Made by a program: the position numbers and the translations under genes. DNA of 12,359 nt from Deltaproteobacteria bacterium (GTDB taxonomy: Bacteria; Myxococcota_A; SURF-8), in assembly GCA_029570245.1 (NCBI GenBank), contig JAKQSH010000024.1, forward strand, positions 1 to 12,359, written 5' to 3'. A model generated the notes under the pieces. It searched no databases. It was not told the origin of the DNA and worked only from the letters and a program-made list of their open reading frames with translations. Position 1 is the stretch's first letter, and every line of letters starts with the position of its first letter. Below, in pieces: positions 1 to 7,078 of the stretch.

Positions 1-1
1 C

Positions 2-781
2 GGCCTTCTGTCGGCATTTTTTATCGGGCTTCTTGCTGCTTATTTCGCTCATGTTTTCAAGAGAATCGGCACTGCTGGAGAGGCTGAAAACCGCATTTTA
101 TCCGGCTTTGCGAAGTTTGACTTCAAGCATCTTGTTTCAACTGTGGCTCTTCTGACGGTTTTTTTTATTATGCTTGCTGTTATAGCTGTACCGCTGTCTC
201 TTTCTCCGATTCTGCTGGCCTGGAGTTTTTCCATGTCGCCGTTTTTTATTATTTTTCTGTCTTTTATTTCTATTTCTCTGGGACTTGGAATCTTTGTTGT
301 TTTCTTCGCAAGACTGCTGCTCGTTCCAATTGTCGCTGCCGATGAGGAAATATACGGCCATGGTGCTTTTCTTCGTTCCTGGCGGATTACGGCAACTCTG
401 CCCGGACAGTCTTTCGGGGAAAGGCCGATTAATCGTCTGACGGTGCTGCTTACTGTCGTGATGCTTCTGACTGCGTTTCTTAAATCTTTCGGCAGCGCTC
501 CGACCGATATCGGCTATATCGGGCTTCTCACTCAACTCAGCGGGAATTTATCTCAAGGTGCTTCGGTTGATATTCCAAGTCTTATGGAGCAGCTTGTTCC
601 GCCGTCCGAGACAGCTGTTGCGGCGTCTTTTGTTCTTCAGGTTCTGCTGGAAACCTTTTCTACCGCTTTTTTGCTTCTGTCACTGAACCTGTTTTATTTT
701 GATCTTAAAGCCGGGTTGCTCAGGCGGTCTGAAAAAGTTGCTGAAACGGAAACCGCACTTTCCGGCAGGCTGGAAATTTAG
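2..781 (+). CDS. Multi-pass membrane protein, 5'-truncated by the window edge
   Basis: The frame is open from the first complete codon at position 2 to a TAG stop at 779-781, giving 259 residues; the true start lies upstream. A GTG at 143 is in frame but falls inside the continuous reading frame and has no reason to be the start. Hydrophobic stretches lie at about residues 1-16, 47-70, 74-105, 147-162 and 210-238, so this is an integral membrane protein with roughly five or six visible segments. A loop after the third stretch reads LLLVPIVAADEEIYGHGAFLRSW in outline: a Pro, acidic residues, then Ala/Phe-Leu-Arg-Ser-Trp. This recalls the membrane domain of YciC-like and glycerophosphodiesterase-associated proteins, but the match is from memory and weak. 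The C-terminus is short, charged and probably cytoplasmic. No catalytic motif is seen and the function is unknown. The next gene begins 73 bp downstream on the same strand. Confidence 0.8.
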   Translation, partial: GLLSAFFIGLLAAYFAHVFKRIGTAGEAENRILSGFAKFDFKHLVSTVALLTVFFIMLAVIAVPLSLSPILLAWSFSMSPFFIIFLSFISISLGLGIFVVFFARLLLVPIVAADEEIYGHGAFLRSWRITATLPGQSFGERPINRLTVLLTVVMLLTAFLKSFGSAPTDIGYIGLLTQLSGNLSQGASVDIPSLMEQLVPPSETAVAASFVLQVLLETFSTAFLLLSLNLFYFDLKAGLLRRSEKVAETETALSGRLEI

Positions 782-793
782 TACCGGCAAGGT

Positions 794-822
794 TTGACTT
801 GAATATGGACGAATGCTAACTT
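794..822 (+). promoter_or_regulatory. Possible sigma70-type promoter before the lipid kinase gene
   Basis: TTGACT at 794-799 matches five of six consensus -35 bases. It is followed after 17 bp by TAACTT at 817-822, a poor -10 element with three of six matches. The site lies in the 73-bp gap and is correctly placed for transcription of the kinase and phosphatase genes. Read-through from the upstream membrane-protein gene is equally possible, because no terminator hairpin is visible in this gap. Confidence 0.3.
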
Positions 823-854
823 ATTTTACCATTCGGCTTGCAGAAGGTTGATAA

Positions 855-1787
855 ATGCCAGGAATAGGAGTCATAAGCAACCCGCGTTCTCGTCAGAACC
901 TGAAACACCCCGACAGAATACGCCGTCTGGCCTATATTCTGGGGCAGGGTGGTTCTTCAAAAGCCACCAAAAGCTTTGAAGAGCTTGATCAGGTGATCGA
1001 CGAGTTCAAGCGCCAGGAGATAGATATTCTGGCCTTGAACGGCGGAGACGGTACAAATCATGTGGTGCTTACCGCCATGATGAAAGCATACGGCGATAAG
1101 CCGCTTCCTAAAATAGCATTGCTTCGTGGCGGCACTCTAAATACAATCTCCAATGCCTGCGATATAAAAGGCCGTCCGTCTGGTATACTTTTTAACATCA
1201 CCGAAAAATATTCCAACGGCGAAGCCTTCGAAATAACCGAACGCGATCTGCTTAAAATAGGCGATATGTATGGTTTTATTTTCGGCAACGGCATAGTCGC
1301 AAACTTCATGGAAACATATTATGCCAGCGGATCGCCTTCTCCGACGCAGGGCGCTCTGACGCTGGCGCGTGGAATCGGTTCAATGTTCATCGGCGGTCCA
1401 ACCATAAGAAAATGGATGGAAAAGGTTTATGCAAAAGTTACGGTTGACGGAGAAGTTCTTCCCATGCGTGAGTGGGTAAGTATTTTCGGCTCCACCATCC
1501 GCGAGATAGGTCTGAATTTCAGAGTTTTCCACCGCTGTGAAGAGGAACCTCATTCTTTTCATATGCTTACTCTAGTAAGTCATCCGGTCTGGCTGGTGGC
1601 CGATCTGCCGCACATATACTTCGGCAGGCCGCTGCATCCGCGTGTGGGCTATGAAACTGTTGCAAAAGATGTTCTCATAGAAGCTGAGCATCCGTTCGGT
1701 TACACCATTGACGGAGATATGCATAAGTGCGAATCCGGCACTCTGAGGCTTACTGTCGGCCCCAGACTGCAACTGATTGTGAAATAA
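855..1787 (+). CDS. Diacylglycerol kinase family lipid kinase (DAGKc/YegS/LCB5-like)
   Basis: This 310-residue protein has the length and motif order of soluble bacterial lipid kinases, which transfer phosphate from ATP to the hydroxyl of diacylglycerol or a related lipid at the inner face of the membrane. Near the N-terminus is the family-type 'ISNPRSR' strand (residues 7-13). The signature nucleotide-binding motif GGDGT is at 63-67 in LNGGDGTNHV. A second glycine-rich loop, RGGTLNTISN, is at 91-100, where other members have a P-x-GTxN loop. The late acidic motif IDGD at 285-288 matches the iDGE/D element near the C-terminus of this fold. There is no signal peptide or membrane segment. The ATG at 855 is preceded by AGAAGG at 842-847, a good ribosome site. 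The phosphatase gene follows after 20 bp and is probably co-transcribed. The lipid substrate cannot be read from the sequence. Confidence 0.88.
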   Translation: MPGIGVISNPRSRQNLKHPDRIRRLAYILGQGGSSKATKSFEELDQVIDEFKRQEIDILALNGGDGTNHVVLTAMMKAYGDKPLPKIALLRGGTLNTISNACDIKGRPSGILFNITEKYSNGEAFEITERDLLKIGDMYGFIFGNGIVANFMETYYASGSPSPTQGALTLARGIGSMFIGGPTIRKWMEKVYAKVTVDGEVLPMREWVSIFGSTIREIGLNFRVFHRCEEEPHSFHMLTLVSHPVWLVADLPHIYFGRPLHPRVGYETVAKDVLIEAEHPFGYTIDGDMHKCESGTLRLTVGPRLQLIVK

Positions 1788-1807
1788 TTTCTTAAACGGG
1801 TCTGTGT

Positions 1808-2575
1808 ATGTTGAAGTTCAAAATAGCTCACGCCGGATTCACTCATGTCGGTATGAAGCGCGACCATAATGAGGATGCTTATGTAATCGACCCGGAACAG
1901 GGGCTTTACATCGTTGCAGACGGCATGGGAGGCCATAATTCCGGTGAAATAGCCTCGAAGATGGCCATTGAAACGGTTGTGAATTTTTTCAGGGCCACCA
2001 ATGCCGACAACGAAGTGACATGGCCTTACAAATATGACCGCAGCATGGACGAAGCCGAGAACCGCCTGACCGTGTCCGCCAAACTTGCCAACAGTCGTAT
2101 CTGGGAAATGTCGCAACGAAACGATTTGTATCGTGGTATGGGAACCACTCTGGTTCTGTTGCATGTCTGTAACGACTTGACCTACCTGGTGAATGTCGGA
2201 GACAGCCGGGCATATCTGTTCAGAGACGGAAAGCTTGTTCAGCAGACCGAAGATCACAGCCTGCTGAACGACTATCTCAAGAGCGGGCGTATCACACCTG
2301 CCGAAGCAGAGACTTTTCCCCACAAAAACGTTATTATCCGTGCGCTTGGAATAAAAAAAGAAGTTCAGGTGGATATTTTCAGGATACCCCCACGTCGCAG
2401 CGACGTGTTTCTGATGTGCTCCGATGGTCTCTCAGATATGGTCCCGACCGATGTGCTGGAAGACATTCTGCTCACAACACCCGATATTCGCACTGCCTCA
2501 AAGCTGCTGGTGCGTGAAGCCAATCAGCGCGGCGGAAACGACAATATCACGGTCGTTCTGGCGCAGATCGTCTGA
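1808..2575 (+). CDS. PP2C-family serine/threonine protein phosphatase (Stp1/PrpC type)
   Basis: At 255 residues this is a minimal stand-alone PP2C phosphatase, a Mn/Mg-dependent enzyme that removes phosphate from Ser/Thr residues, usually opposing Hanks-type kinases. The PP2C motifs are in order: RDHNED at 18-23, VADGMGGH at 36-43 with the metal-binding Asp38, GMGTTL at 110-115, VGDSRAYLFR at 130-139, EDHSLL at 148-153, CSDGLSD at 204-210 with metal-binding Asp206, and GGNDNIT at 242-248 with Asp245. All expected metal ligands are present, so the enzyme should be active. No transmembrane segment or sensor domain is seen. The ribosome site before ATG 1808 is weak, and close spacing to the lipid kinase suggests a shared transcript. 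No Ser/Thr kinase is in the window, so its partner kinase must be elsewhere. The gene ends 21 bp from the convergent nucleotidyltransferase gene. Confidence 0.95.
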   Translation: MLKFKIAHAGFTHVGMKRDHNEDAYVIDPEQGLYIVADGMGGHNSGEIASKMAIETVVNFFRATNADNEVTWPYKYDRSMDEAENRLTVSAKLANSRIWEMSQRNDLYRGMGTTLVLLHVCNDLTYLVNVGDSRAYLFRDGKLVQQTEDHSLLNDYLKSGRITPAEAETFPHKNVIIRALGIKKEVQVDIFRIPPRRSDVFLMCSDGLSDMVPTDVLEDILLTTPDIRTASKLLVREANQRGGNDNITVVLAQIV

Positions 2576-2596
2576 GCCGTTCTTCCATGTGTATTC

Positions 2597-3652
2597 TCAT
2601 TTTTTCTTTTTAGCTTGTTCGAGTTGAAGTTTCTGATCTTTCTGTAGGATTATGCGGTTGAGTCTGCTTTTGTTGCCGATTTTTGTTCCCGGAAAAACAA
2701 TCGAATGATCAAGGCTGCATTGCTTGCCTATGCTTACGCCGTTTCCGACTATTGCGCATGGGCCGACAATCGCTTTGTCCATTATCTGTGAATTGTTGCC
2801 GATTATTACCGGAGGGATTATCTGAATTTCGTTGCCGAGTTCGACGTTTTCGCCAAGGCACACCAGCCCAAGTTTTTCCTGTGACGGCTTCAGTTTGAAA
2901 TCAAGCAGCGGGTCGATGTGGGCAAGGCTTATCTCCCGGTTGAGAATCTTCATATTGACCTGGTAATAGGTTTCCGGCGTGCCCAAATCCTGCCAGAAGC
3001 CGCTTTCCATCATATAGCCGACGACTTTTTCTCCGTTGAGAATCATTTTCGGATATGCATACTCATTGATACAGGAAAAAATATTGGGTGGAATATATTG
3101 GAACACTGCCTGTCCAAGTATGTGCACTCCGGTAAAAACGCCTGAAATGCGAGGGCTTTCACGGATATCTTCGAGCCGTCCTGCAATATTGCGTATGTTT
3201 GCGTTTTCGTCTATTTCCACCGCACCGAATTTCTTTGTGTCGGCGCTTCTGGTAAGCACCATCGTCGCTGCTGCCTTGTGCCGGCGGTGAAAATGAATTA
3301 CATCCTCCAGATCGACATCAATGAGAATGTCGGAGTTTATCAGGACAAAATCTTCTTCGCCCTCGAAAAACGGTTCAACCTGTTTCAAGCCTCCGCCGGT
3401 TCCCCACAATTCTTTTTCGCGGGAATATTTTATGTTCACGCCGAGCGTTGAGCCGTCGCCAAGTTCCATTTCGAGTTGTCTGCCCAGATGCCAGACGTTG
3501 ATGATGATATCGACGATTCCGTATTTCTTCAGCAGTTCTATGTTGTAGCGGATCAGTGGGATATTTGCGACCGGAAAAAGAGGCTTGGGAACGACTTTCG
3601 TTAGCGGTTGCAGTCGTTCACCTTTGCCGGCGGCTAATATCATTGCCTTCAT
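2597..3652 (-). CDS. Sugar-1-phosphate nucleotidyltransferase with C-terminal left-handed beta-helix (MurU/GlmU-like)
   Basis: The 351-residue protein joins a sugar to a nucleoside diphosphate, releasing pyrophosphate. The N-terminal nucleotidyltransferase fold (about 1-240) shows the LAAGKGERLQPLT loop at 6-18 with PKPLFPV at 22-28, NSD at 106-108 for metal binding, and WQDLGTPETY at 220-229. From about 264 to 336 the sequence turns into imperfect hexapeptides rich in I/V-G-N (IIGNNSQI, IVGNGVSIG, IGNKS), typical of a left-handed beta-helix. MurU proteins that work with AmgK are short and lack this tail, so the substrate may differ; GDP-mannose, dTDP- or UDP-sugar synthesis are alternatives. 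The start ATG at 3652 overlaps the stop of the upstream kinase gene by one base (TAATG) and has AGAGG eight bases before it, so translation is probably coupled. The protein ends in four lysines encoded by a run of A bases. Confidence 0.85.
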   Translation of the reverse strand: MKAMILAAGKGERLQPLTKVVPKPLFPVANIPLIRYNIELLKKYGIVDIIINVWHLGRQLEMELGDGSTLGVNIKYSREKELWGTGGGLKQVEPFFEGEEDFVLINSDILIDVDLEDVIHFHRRHKAAATMVLTRSADTKKFGAVEIDENANIRNIAGRLEDIRESPRISGVFTGVHILGQAVFQYIPPNIFSCINEYAYPKMILNGEKVVGYMMESGFWQDLGTPETYYQVNMKILNREISLAHIDPLLDFKLKPSQEKLGLVCLGENVELGNEIQIIPPVIIGNNSQIMDKAIVGPCAIVGNGVSIGKQCSLDHSIVFPGTKIGNKSRLNRIILQKDQKLQLEQAKKKK

Positions 3653-4710
3653 TACTTCAACCTCTCTTCATGTCTTGCCAGTACTTCGCGCAGGCCTTCG
3701 TACTCCGGCAATCTGTCGAACGCCCATTTCACATAAGAAAGACTGTTGGGAATGAACTTCAGGTACGAGTCGTTTTTCTTCACACGGTCGATGAAAACAA
3801 AGCGCCCCGAATCTTTCAGCTTGCGTTGCAGCGTCTGCAGATAGAATGCCTGCTTGAAGGAGTTGCGGTCTATTACCGTCTCGAATTCTTTTTCATACGT
3901 GGTGCAATAATATTCGATCAGTTCATCAAGCAGATCATCGTCGAGTTTTACGTAAGAATCGCGCAGCAGCGCCACCAGATCGTAGGGCCACGGTCCCATA
4001 AGTGCGTCCTGAAAATCAATGAGGGCGATTTCTTCTTCCGGCAGCACCATCATGTTGCGGCTCTGAAAATCCCGGTGAACCAGAATTTGAGGCATTGATG
4101 TAAGTCCGTTGCAGATGCGCTCAAAATATTCCTGTATCGGCCAGATTTCCGGCTCGCGCAGTTTTTTACCATAAAGAGCTTCGATGCCCCATTCAACGTA
4201 ATGGTCACACTCCCACATCAACAGATCGTAGGCGAAACCGCGATTGAAACCGATAAAATCTTTCTGCTTGCTTTGGCTGTTGTATCGCTGAAATTTTACA
4301 AGCAGGTCGATGGCTTTGCAGTACCATTTTCTGCGAGTATCGTTGTCTGAATCCTTAACAAGGTTTCCAACCTGAACATCGCCCAGGTCTTCCAGAAAAA
4401 CCATGCCGGCGCCGACATCCTCATAATACAGCACCGGTACGCGCAATCCGCCAAGTTCAAGATATTTAAGCACGCTGATGAATGGAAATTCGCCGGGCGG
4501 TAATTCTCTTGCAGCTTCTTCAGATTTACCGCTTGTGTGCGGATCGAATTTCATAAGAATAATAGAAGTTGCACCGCTCTCAACATCGCTGAGCTGTATT
4601 CTGTAATATTCACGGCTTGATGCGTCTCCCTGCAGCTTTTTTACTTCAAAACGCGGGGCTTGTGCTCCTGTTATTTTTTCTACATACGGCTTAATCAGTT
4701 CTTCCAGCAT
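3652..4710 (-). CDS. AmgK-like sugar kinase (APH/COG3178 phosphotransferase fold)
   Basis: This 352-residue soluble protein belongs to the aminoglycoside-phosphotransferase-like fold. It has a substrate/nucleotide loop GDASSREYYRI at 28-38, the catalytic loop VHRDFQSRNMM at 211-221 (Asp214 as base, Asn219 as metal ligand), and LIDFQDALMGPWPYDL at 230-245 with metal-binding Asp232. The 'HRDFxSRN' and 'DFQDAxxGPxxYDL' wording is characteristic of COG3178, whose studied member AmgK phosphorylates MurNAc and GlcNAc at the anomeric carbon during peptidoglycan recycling. Adjacency to a nucleotidyltransferase repeats the AmgK-MurU arrangement, so the expected product is a sugar alpha-1-phosphate. 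An antibiotic-resistance role is unlikely from these motifs. GGAG lies nine bases before ATG 4710, within the 19-bp gap to the ManC gene, and no in-frame upstream start exists after the ManC stop. Substrate identity remains inferred. Confidence 0.85.
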   Translation of the reverse strand: MLEELIKPYVEKITGAQAPRFEVKKLQGDASSREYYRIQLSDVESGATSIILMKFDPHTSGKSEEAARELPPGEFPFISVLKYLELGGLRVPVLYYEDVGAGMVFLEDLGDVQVGNLVKDSDNDTRRKWYCKAIDLLVKFQRYNSQSKQKDFIGFNRGFAYDLLMWECDHYVEWGIEALYGKKLREPEIWPIQEYFERICNGLTSMPQILVHRDFQSRNMMVLPEEEIALIDFQDALMGPWPYDLVALLRDSYVKLDDDLLDELIEYYCTTYEKEFETVIDRNSFKQAFYLQTLQRKLKDSGRFVFIDRVKKNDSYLKFIPNSLSYVKWAFDRLPEYEGLREVLARHEERLK

Positions 4711-4729
4711 GTTCAGCTTCTCCGGGCAT

Positions 4730-5815
4730 TTACAACTCGTACTTCGTCAGCTTTTCGACCAGTTTCTTTACAGCTTGAGCTTCTTCGCGAGGAATTATAA
4801 GCGTTTTCTTCCCGGCACGCACAATAATCATGTTTTCTACATTTACAAGTGCTATCAGTTCCTCCGGGTCTTCGCTGTAAATCATGTTGGATTTCGACTC
4901 GTGAGCCAGAACTTTACCATGAATACAGTTGTCATTTTCGTCGCTTTCCATTATTTCGTTCAGTGCGGACCAGCTTCCGATGTCATTCCATTTGTAAGTT
5001 GCTTCAACTACTCGCAGGCGGTCTGTTTTTTCCATTACGCCGTAATCTATTGAAATTTTCGGCACCAGTTCGAATCGCTTTGCAAGCTCTGACTCCCATT
5101 CTGGCGTGCAATCGGAATCGGCCAGCGGCGCAAGTTGAGAGTAGTGCAACGGCAGGTACTTCCGTATTTCTTCAAGAATGACTTCGCTGCGCCATACAAA
5201 TTGTCCGGCGTTCCAGTAAAATTTGCCGGTTCTGATATATTCTTCGGCGCTTTTCAGATCAGGTTTTTCTTTAAAACGCACCAGTTTGAACTGTTTTACA
5301 CCATCGAGGTTTTCGAGGCTCTCACCTTTTTCGAGATACCCGTATCCGGTCGCCGGAAAAGTCGGGTTGATGCCGATTGTATACAGCATGCTGTTTTCTG
5401 CAGCGCCGGAGACGGCGGCTCTAATTGTGCGATGTAATTCATTATCGGGGCTTATGTCGTGATCTGAAGGGAGAACAGCCATGACGCAGTCGCCGAATCG
5501 CTTTCTGGCGATTACGGCAGCCAAAGCTACCGGAGCTGCCGTGTCGCGCATCAGCGGTTCCCCTATGATGTTGCAGTCCGGCAGTTCCTCAAGCTGCTGT
5601 TGCACCAGCGGGACAAATTCCAGATTTGTAAGTACGATAATTCGATCCGGCGGAGCCAGTGGCCTGATTCGTTCGTATGTCTGCTGGAGCAGTGTTTTAT
5701 TGCCTGTAAGAGCCAGAAATTGTTTGGGGCGCTTCGACGTGCTCAATGGCCAGAATCTTGTACCTTTGCCTCCAGCCAGTATTACGATGCATAGGTTATT
5801 GTTAATTTCAGACAT
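4730..5815 (-). CDS. manC: Mannose-1-phosphate guanylyltransferase
   Basis: This 361-residue enzyme makes GDP-mannose from mannose-1-phosphate and GTP in the cytoplasm. The ManC/RfbM signature is complete: LAGGKGTRFWPLS at 13-25 followed by KRPKQF at 28-33, GEP at 85-87, PSDHDI at 116-121, FKEKP at 181-185, YWNAGQFVW at 200-208, SIDYGVMEK at 255-263 and WNDIGSW at 276-282. The fused phosphomannose isomerase (cupin) domain seen in long ManC/AlgA proteins is absent, so this is the short, single-function form. An in-frame TAG sits directly before ATG 5815, which fixes that ATG as the most upstream possible start. It is the first gene of a three-gene operon with the AmgK-like kinase and the helix-tailed nucleotidyltransferase, which suggests envelope polysaccharide or glycan precursor supply. 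No phosphomannomutase is visible nearby. Confidence 0.93.
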   Translation of the reverse strand: MSEINNNLCIVILAGGKGTRFWPLSTSKRPKQFLALTGNKTLLQQTYERIRPLAPPDRIIVLTNLEFVPLVQQQLEELPDCNIIGEPLMRDTAAPVALAAVIARKRFGDCVMAVLPSDHDISPDNELHRTIRAAVSGAAENSMLYTIGINPTFPATGYGYLEKGESLENLDGVKQFKLVRFKEKPDLKSAEEYIRTGKFYWNAGQFVWRSEVILEEIRKYLPLHYSQLAPLADSDCTPEWESELAKRFELVPKISIDYGVMEKTDRLRVVEATYKWNDIGSWSALNEIMESDENDNCIHGKVLAHESKSNMIYSEDPEELIALVNVENMIIVRAGKKTLIIPREEAQAVKKLVEKLTKYEL

Positions 5816-5833
5816 CTATCCGCATCCCGCATG

Positions 5834-5858
5834 AAACCGGCAATTGCCGCTTCGGTTT
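5834..5858 (-). repeat. Inverted repeat with 12-bp perfect palindrome in the manC leader
   Basis: Six-base arms AAACCG (5834-5839) and CGGTTT (5853-5858) flank a 13-base loop. Overlapping them is the perfect palindrome CGGCAATTGCCG at 5838-5849. The element lies between the probable -10 box and the manC start, about 18-45 bases upstream of ATG 5815, so it could fold in the mRNA leader or serve as an operator. On the + strand the outer arms are followed by six T bases, which resembles a weak terminator, but no + strand gene precedes it here. Function is not established. Confidence 0.45.
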
Positions 5859-5868
5859 TTTATGAAAT

Positions 5869-5897
5869 ATAATATTTTCAGGTTTGACGCCTGACAG
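5869..5897 (-). promoter_or_regulatory. Probable sigma70-type promoter of the manC operon
   Basis: Read on the - strand, CTGTCA (5892-5897) is followed by exactly 17 bp and then TATTAT (5869-5874). These match four of six and five of six consensus bases. Transcription would start near 5862 and leave a leader of about 47 nt that includes the palindrome. The position upstream of the first gene of the operon and the optimal spacing support it. Poorer alternatives occur further upstream, for example TTGCAT with TCTAAT at 18-bp spacing. Confidence 0.5.
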
Positions 5898-6147
5898 CAA
5901 ATCAGCATCAATCAGGTATTCTATAGGCATCCGCGTTTATGTGAAAGATTTTTCATGCCGGACGATTAGAATATGGTGTTTCTTTGCGATGCAATGCTCC
6001 GCAGTCTGGCGCGCTTGGATACTACAAGAACTCAACAATTAATGTGTATTCAGACGAAAGTTCAGCTCTCCCGTGTTTGTATCGGGGTATATGGAAGGGT
6101 TCGATGTCGGTGGCTGTGGGAGTGAACGGCATGGGTTTCCGGCTTAT
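5898..6147. other. Non-coding gap with no recognised feature
   Basis: This 250-bp stretch lies between the manC promoter and the terminator of the redox operon. A 69-codon + strand frame (5984-6193) runs through it but overlaps the terminator, has no good ribosome site and shows no recognisable motif, so it is not called. I see no tRNA, riboswitch or repeat structure here. Further upstream promoter elements for manC remain possible. Confidence 0.5.
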
Positions 6148-6175
6148 AAAAAAACCCGCCGTATTGCAGGCGGGG
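6148..6175 (-). terminator. Rho-independent terminator of the Hdr-Flx-like operon
   Basis: On the - strand CCCGCC pairs perfectly with GGCGGG across an eight-base loop (stem arms at 6169-6174 and 6155-6160), followed immediately by seven T bases (6148-6154). It begins 24 bp after the stop codon of the AsrB/FlxA-like gene and so ends the redox operon, separating it from the manC transcript. Confidence 0.92.
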
Positions 6176-6198
6176 AAGTCAGTTCGGGTATGAGTCGT

Positions 6199-7068
6199 TT
6201 ACGTTTCGTTCGGCAGTTCTCCCAGTTCGGCCAGCGAAAATACCGGGCCGTCTTTACACACAAGTTTGCCGCCGACGTTGCAGCGTCCGCACATGCCGAT
6301 ACCGCATTTCATACGGTTTTCGAGCGACAGGTAAATCTGCTCCGGCGTGAATCCCACGTCTTTCAGAACCGGCATTGTGAACTTGAGCATGGCCGGGGGG
6401 CCGCAAATAATAACGATCGAATCGGCGGGCGAGGTGACTTTTTCTTTTACGATGCTCGGAACGAAGCCTACATTACAATGCCACTCCGGGCGCCAGGTTT
6501 CCTCGTCTTTTATGGCGTCAACAGTGACATGCATGTCGATGTCGTCGCCGGCTTTCCATTCGTCGAGTTTGTCGCAGTACAAAAGCAGATCAAGACAGCG
6601 TGCGCCGTAAACTGCCGTAACCTGTTTGAACTTTTTGCGGTTTTCCGGGGCGCGAATGTACACGATTGAAGAACGCAGCGTCGAAAATGCGCAGCCGCCG
6701 CCTATGATTACGATGTTTTTACCTTCCATTTTGTCCCAGGGATACCAGTTGCCCAACGGTCCGCGCACTCCCATAATGTCGCCGGGCTTCATACTGTGCA
6801 GATACCCGGAAACGACTCCCATCTTCTGCACGGTAAAAAGCAGATAGCCTTTTTCGGTCGGTGAAGATGCGATGCCGATAGGGATTTCGCCTTTGCCGGG
6901 AATGGACAGCTCGCAGAACTGACCGGGGATGAATGTGAATTTTTCTTCATCTTCCTTGTTGAGAAAAACCAGCTTGAAAGTCTTTAAGGAATGATCGCCC
7001 GTTTCGGTGATGATCTCGTCGATTTTTACAGGGTAGGGCAGAAACGGATTCATGCTCTTGTCGATCAT
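6199..7068 (-). CDS. NAD(P)H-FAD oxidoreductase subunit (FlxA / AsrB / hydrogenase gamma-like)
   Basis: A 289-residue protein of the ferredoxin-NADP reductase superfamily, in the branch shared by AsrB, sulfhydrogenase gamma, PyrK and FlxA. The FAD-binding half carries IPGQFCELSIPG at 47-58 and IPIGIASSP at 62-70. The nucleotide-binding half begins with VIIGGGCAF at 120-128 and ends with CGPPAM at 222-227. The C-terminal tail holds a [2Fe-2S] site of PyrK/AsrB spacing with Cys255, Cys260, Cys263 and Cys271. It should move electrons between NAD(P)H and the iron-sulfur subunits encoded upstream. It is the last gene of the operon, 10 bp after the AsrA-like gene and just ahead of the terminator. 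The ribosome site at ATG 7068 is poor; an internal ATG at 7053 (residue 6) is possible. NADH versus NADPH preference cannot be told by reading. Without an AsrC gene nearby, a sulfite reductase role is less likely. Confidence 0.88.
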   Translation of the reverse strand: MIDKSMNPFLPYPVKIDEIITETGDHSLKTFKLVFLNKEDEEKFTFIPGQFCELSIPGKGEIPIGIASSPTEKGYLLFTVQKMGVVSGYLHSMKPGDIMGVRGPLGNWYPWDKMEGKNIVIIGGGCAFSTLRSSIVYIRAPENRKKFKQVTAVYGARCLDLLLYCDKLDEWKAGDDIDMHVTVDAIKDEETWRPEWHCNVGFVPSIVKEKVTSPADSIVIICGPPAMLKFTMPVLKDVGFTPEQIYLSLENRMKCGIGMCGRCNVGGKLVCKDGPVFSLAELGELPNET

Positions 7069-7078
7069 GGTCTTACAC

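Noticed and set aside
1700..2323. A - strand open frame of 207 codons across the kinase/phosphatase junction
   Set aside because: It overlaps two well-supported + strand genes whose motifs are intact, and it has no domain of its own.
2560..2605. Hairpin GGC-g-CAGA-tcg-TCTG-a-GCC followed by a T-rich run as a terminator for the phosphatase gene
   Set aside because: The stem has a mismatch and a three-base loop, and the T run begins about 22 bases after it, so it does not fit an intrinsic terminator. The T run is also the end of the opposing gene's lysine codons.
5984..6193. Possible small + strand gene in the intergenic gap
   Set aside because: It has no Shine-Dalgarno site, its composition is unremarkable, and it runs through the terminator hairpin of the opposite operon.
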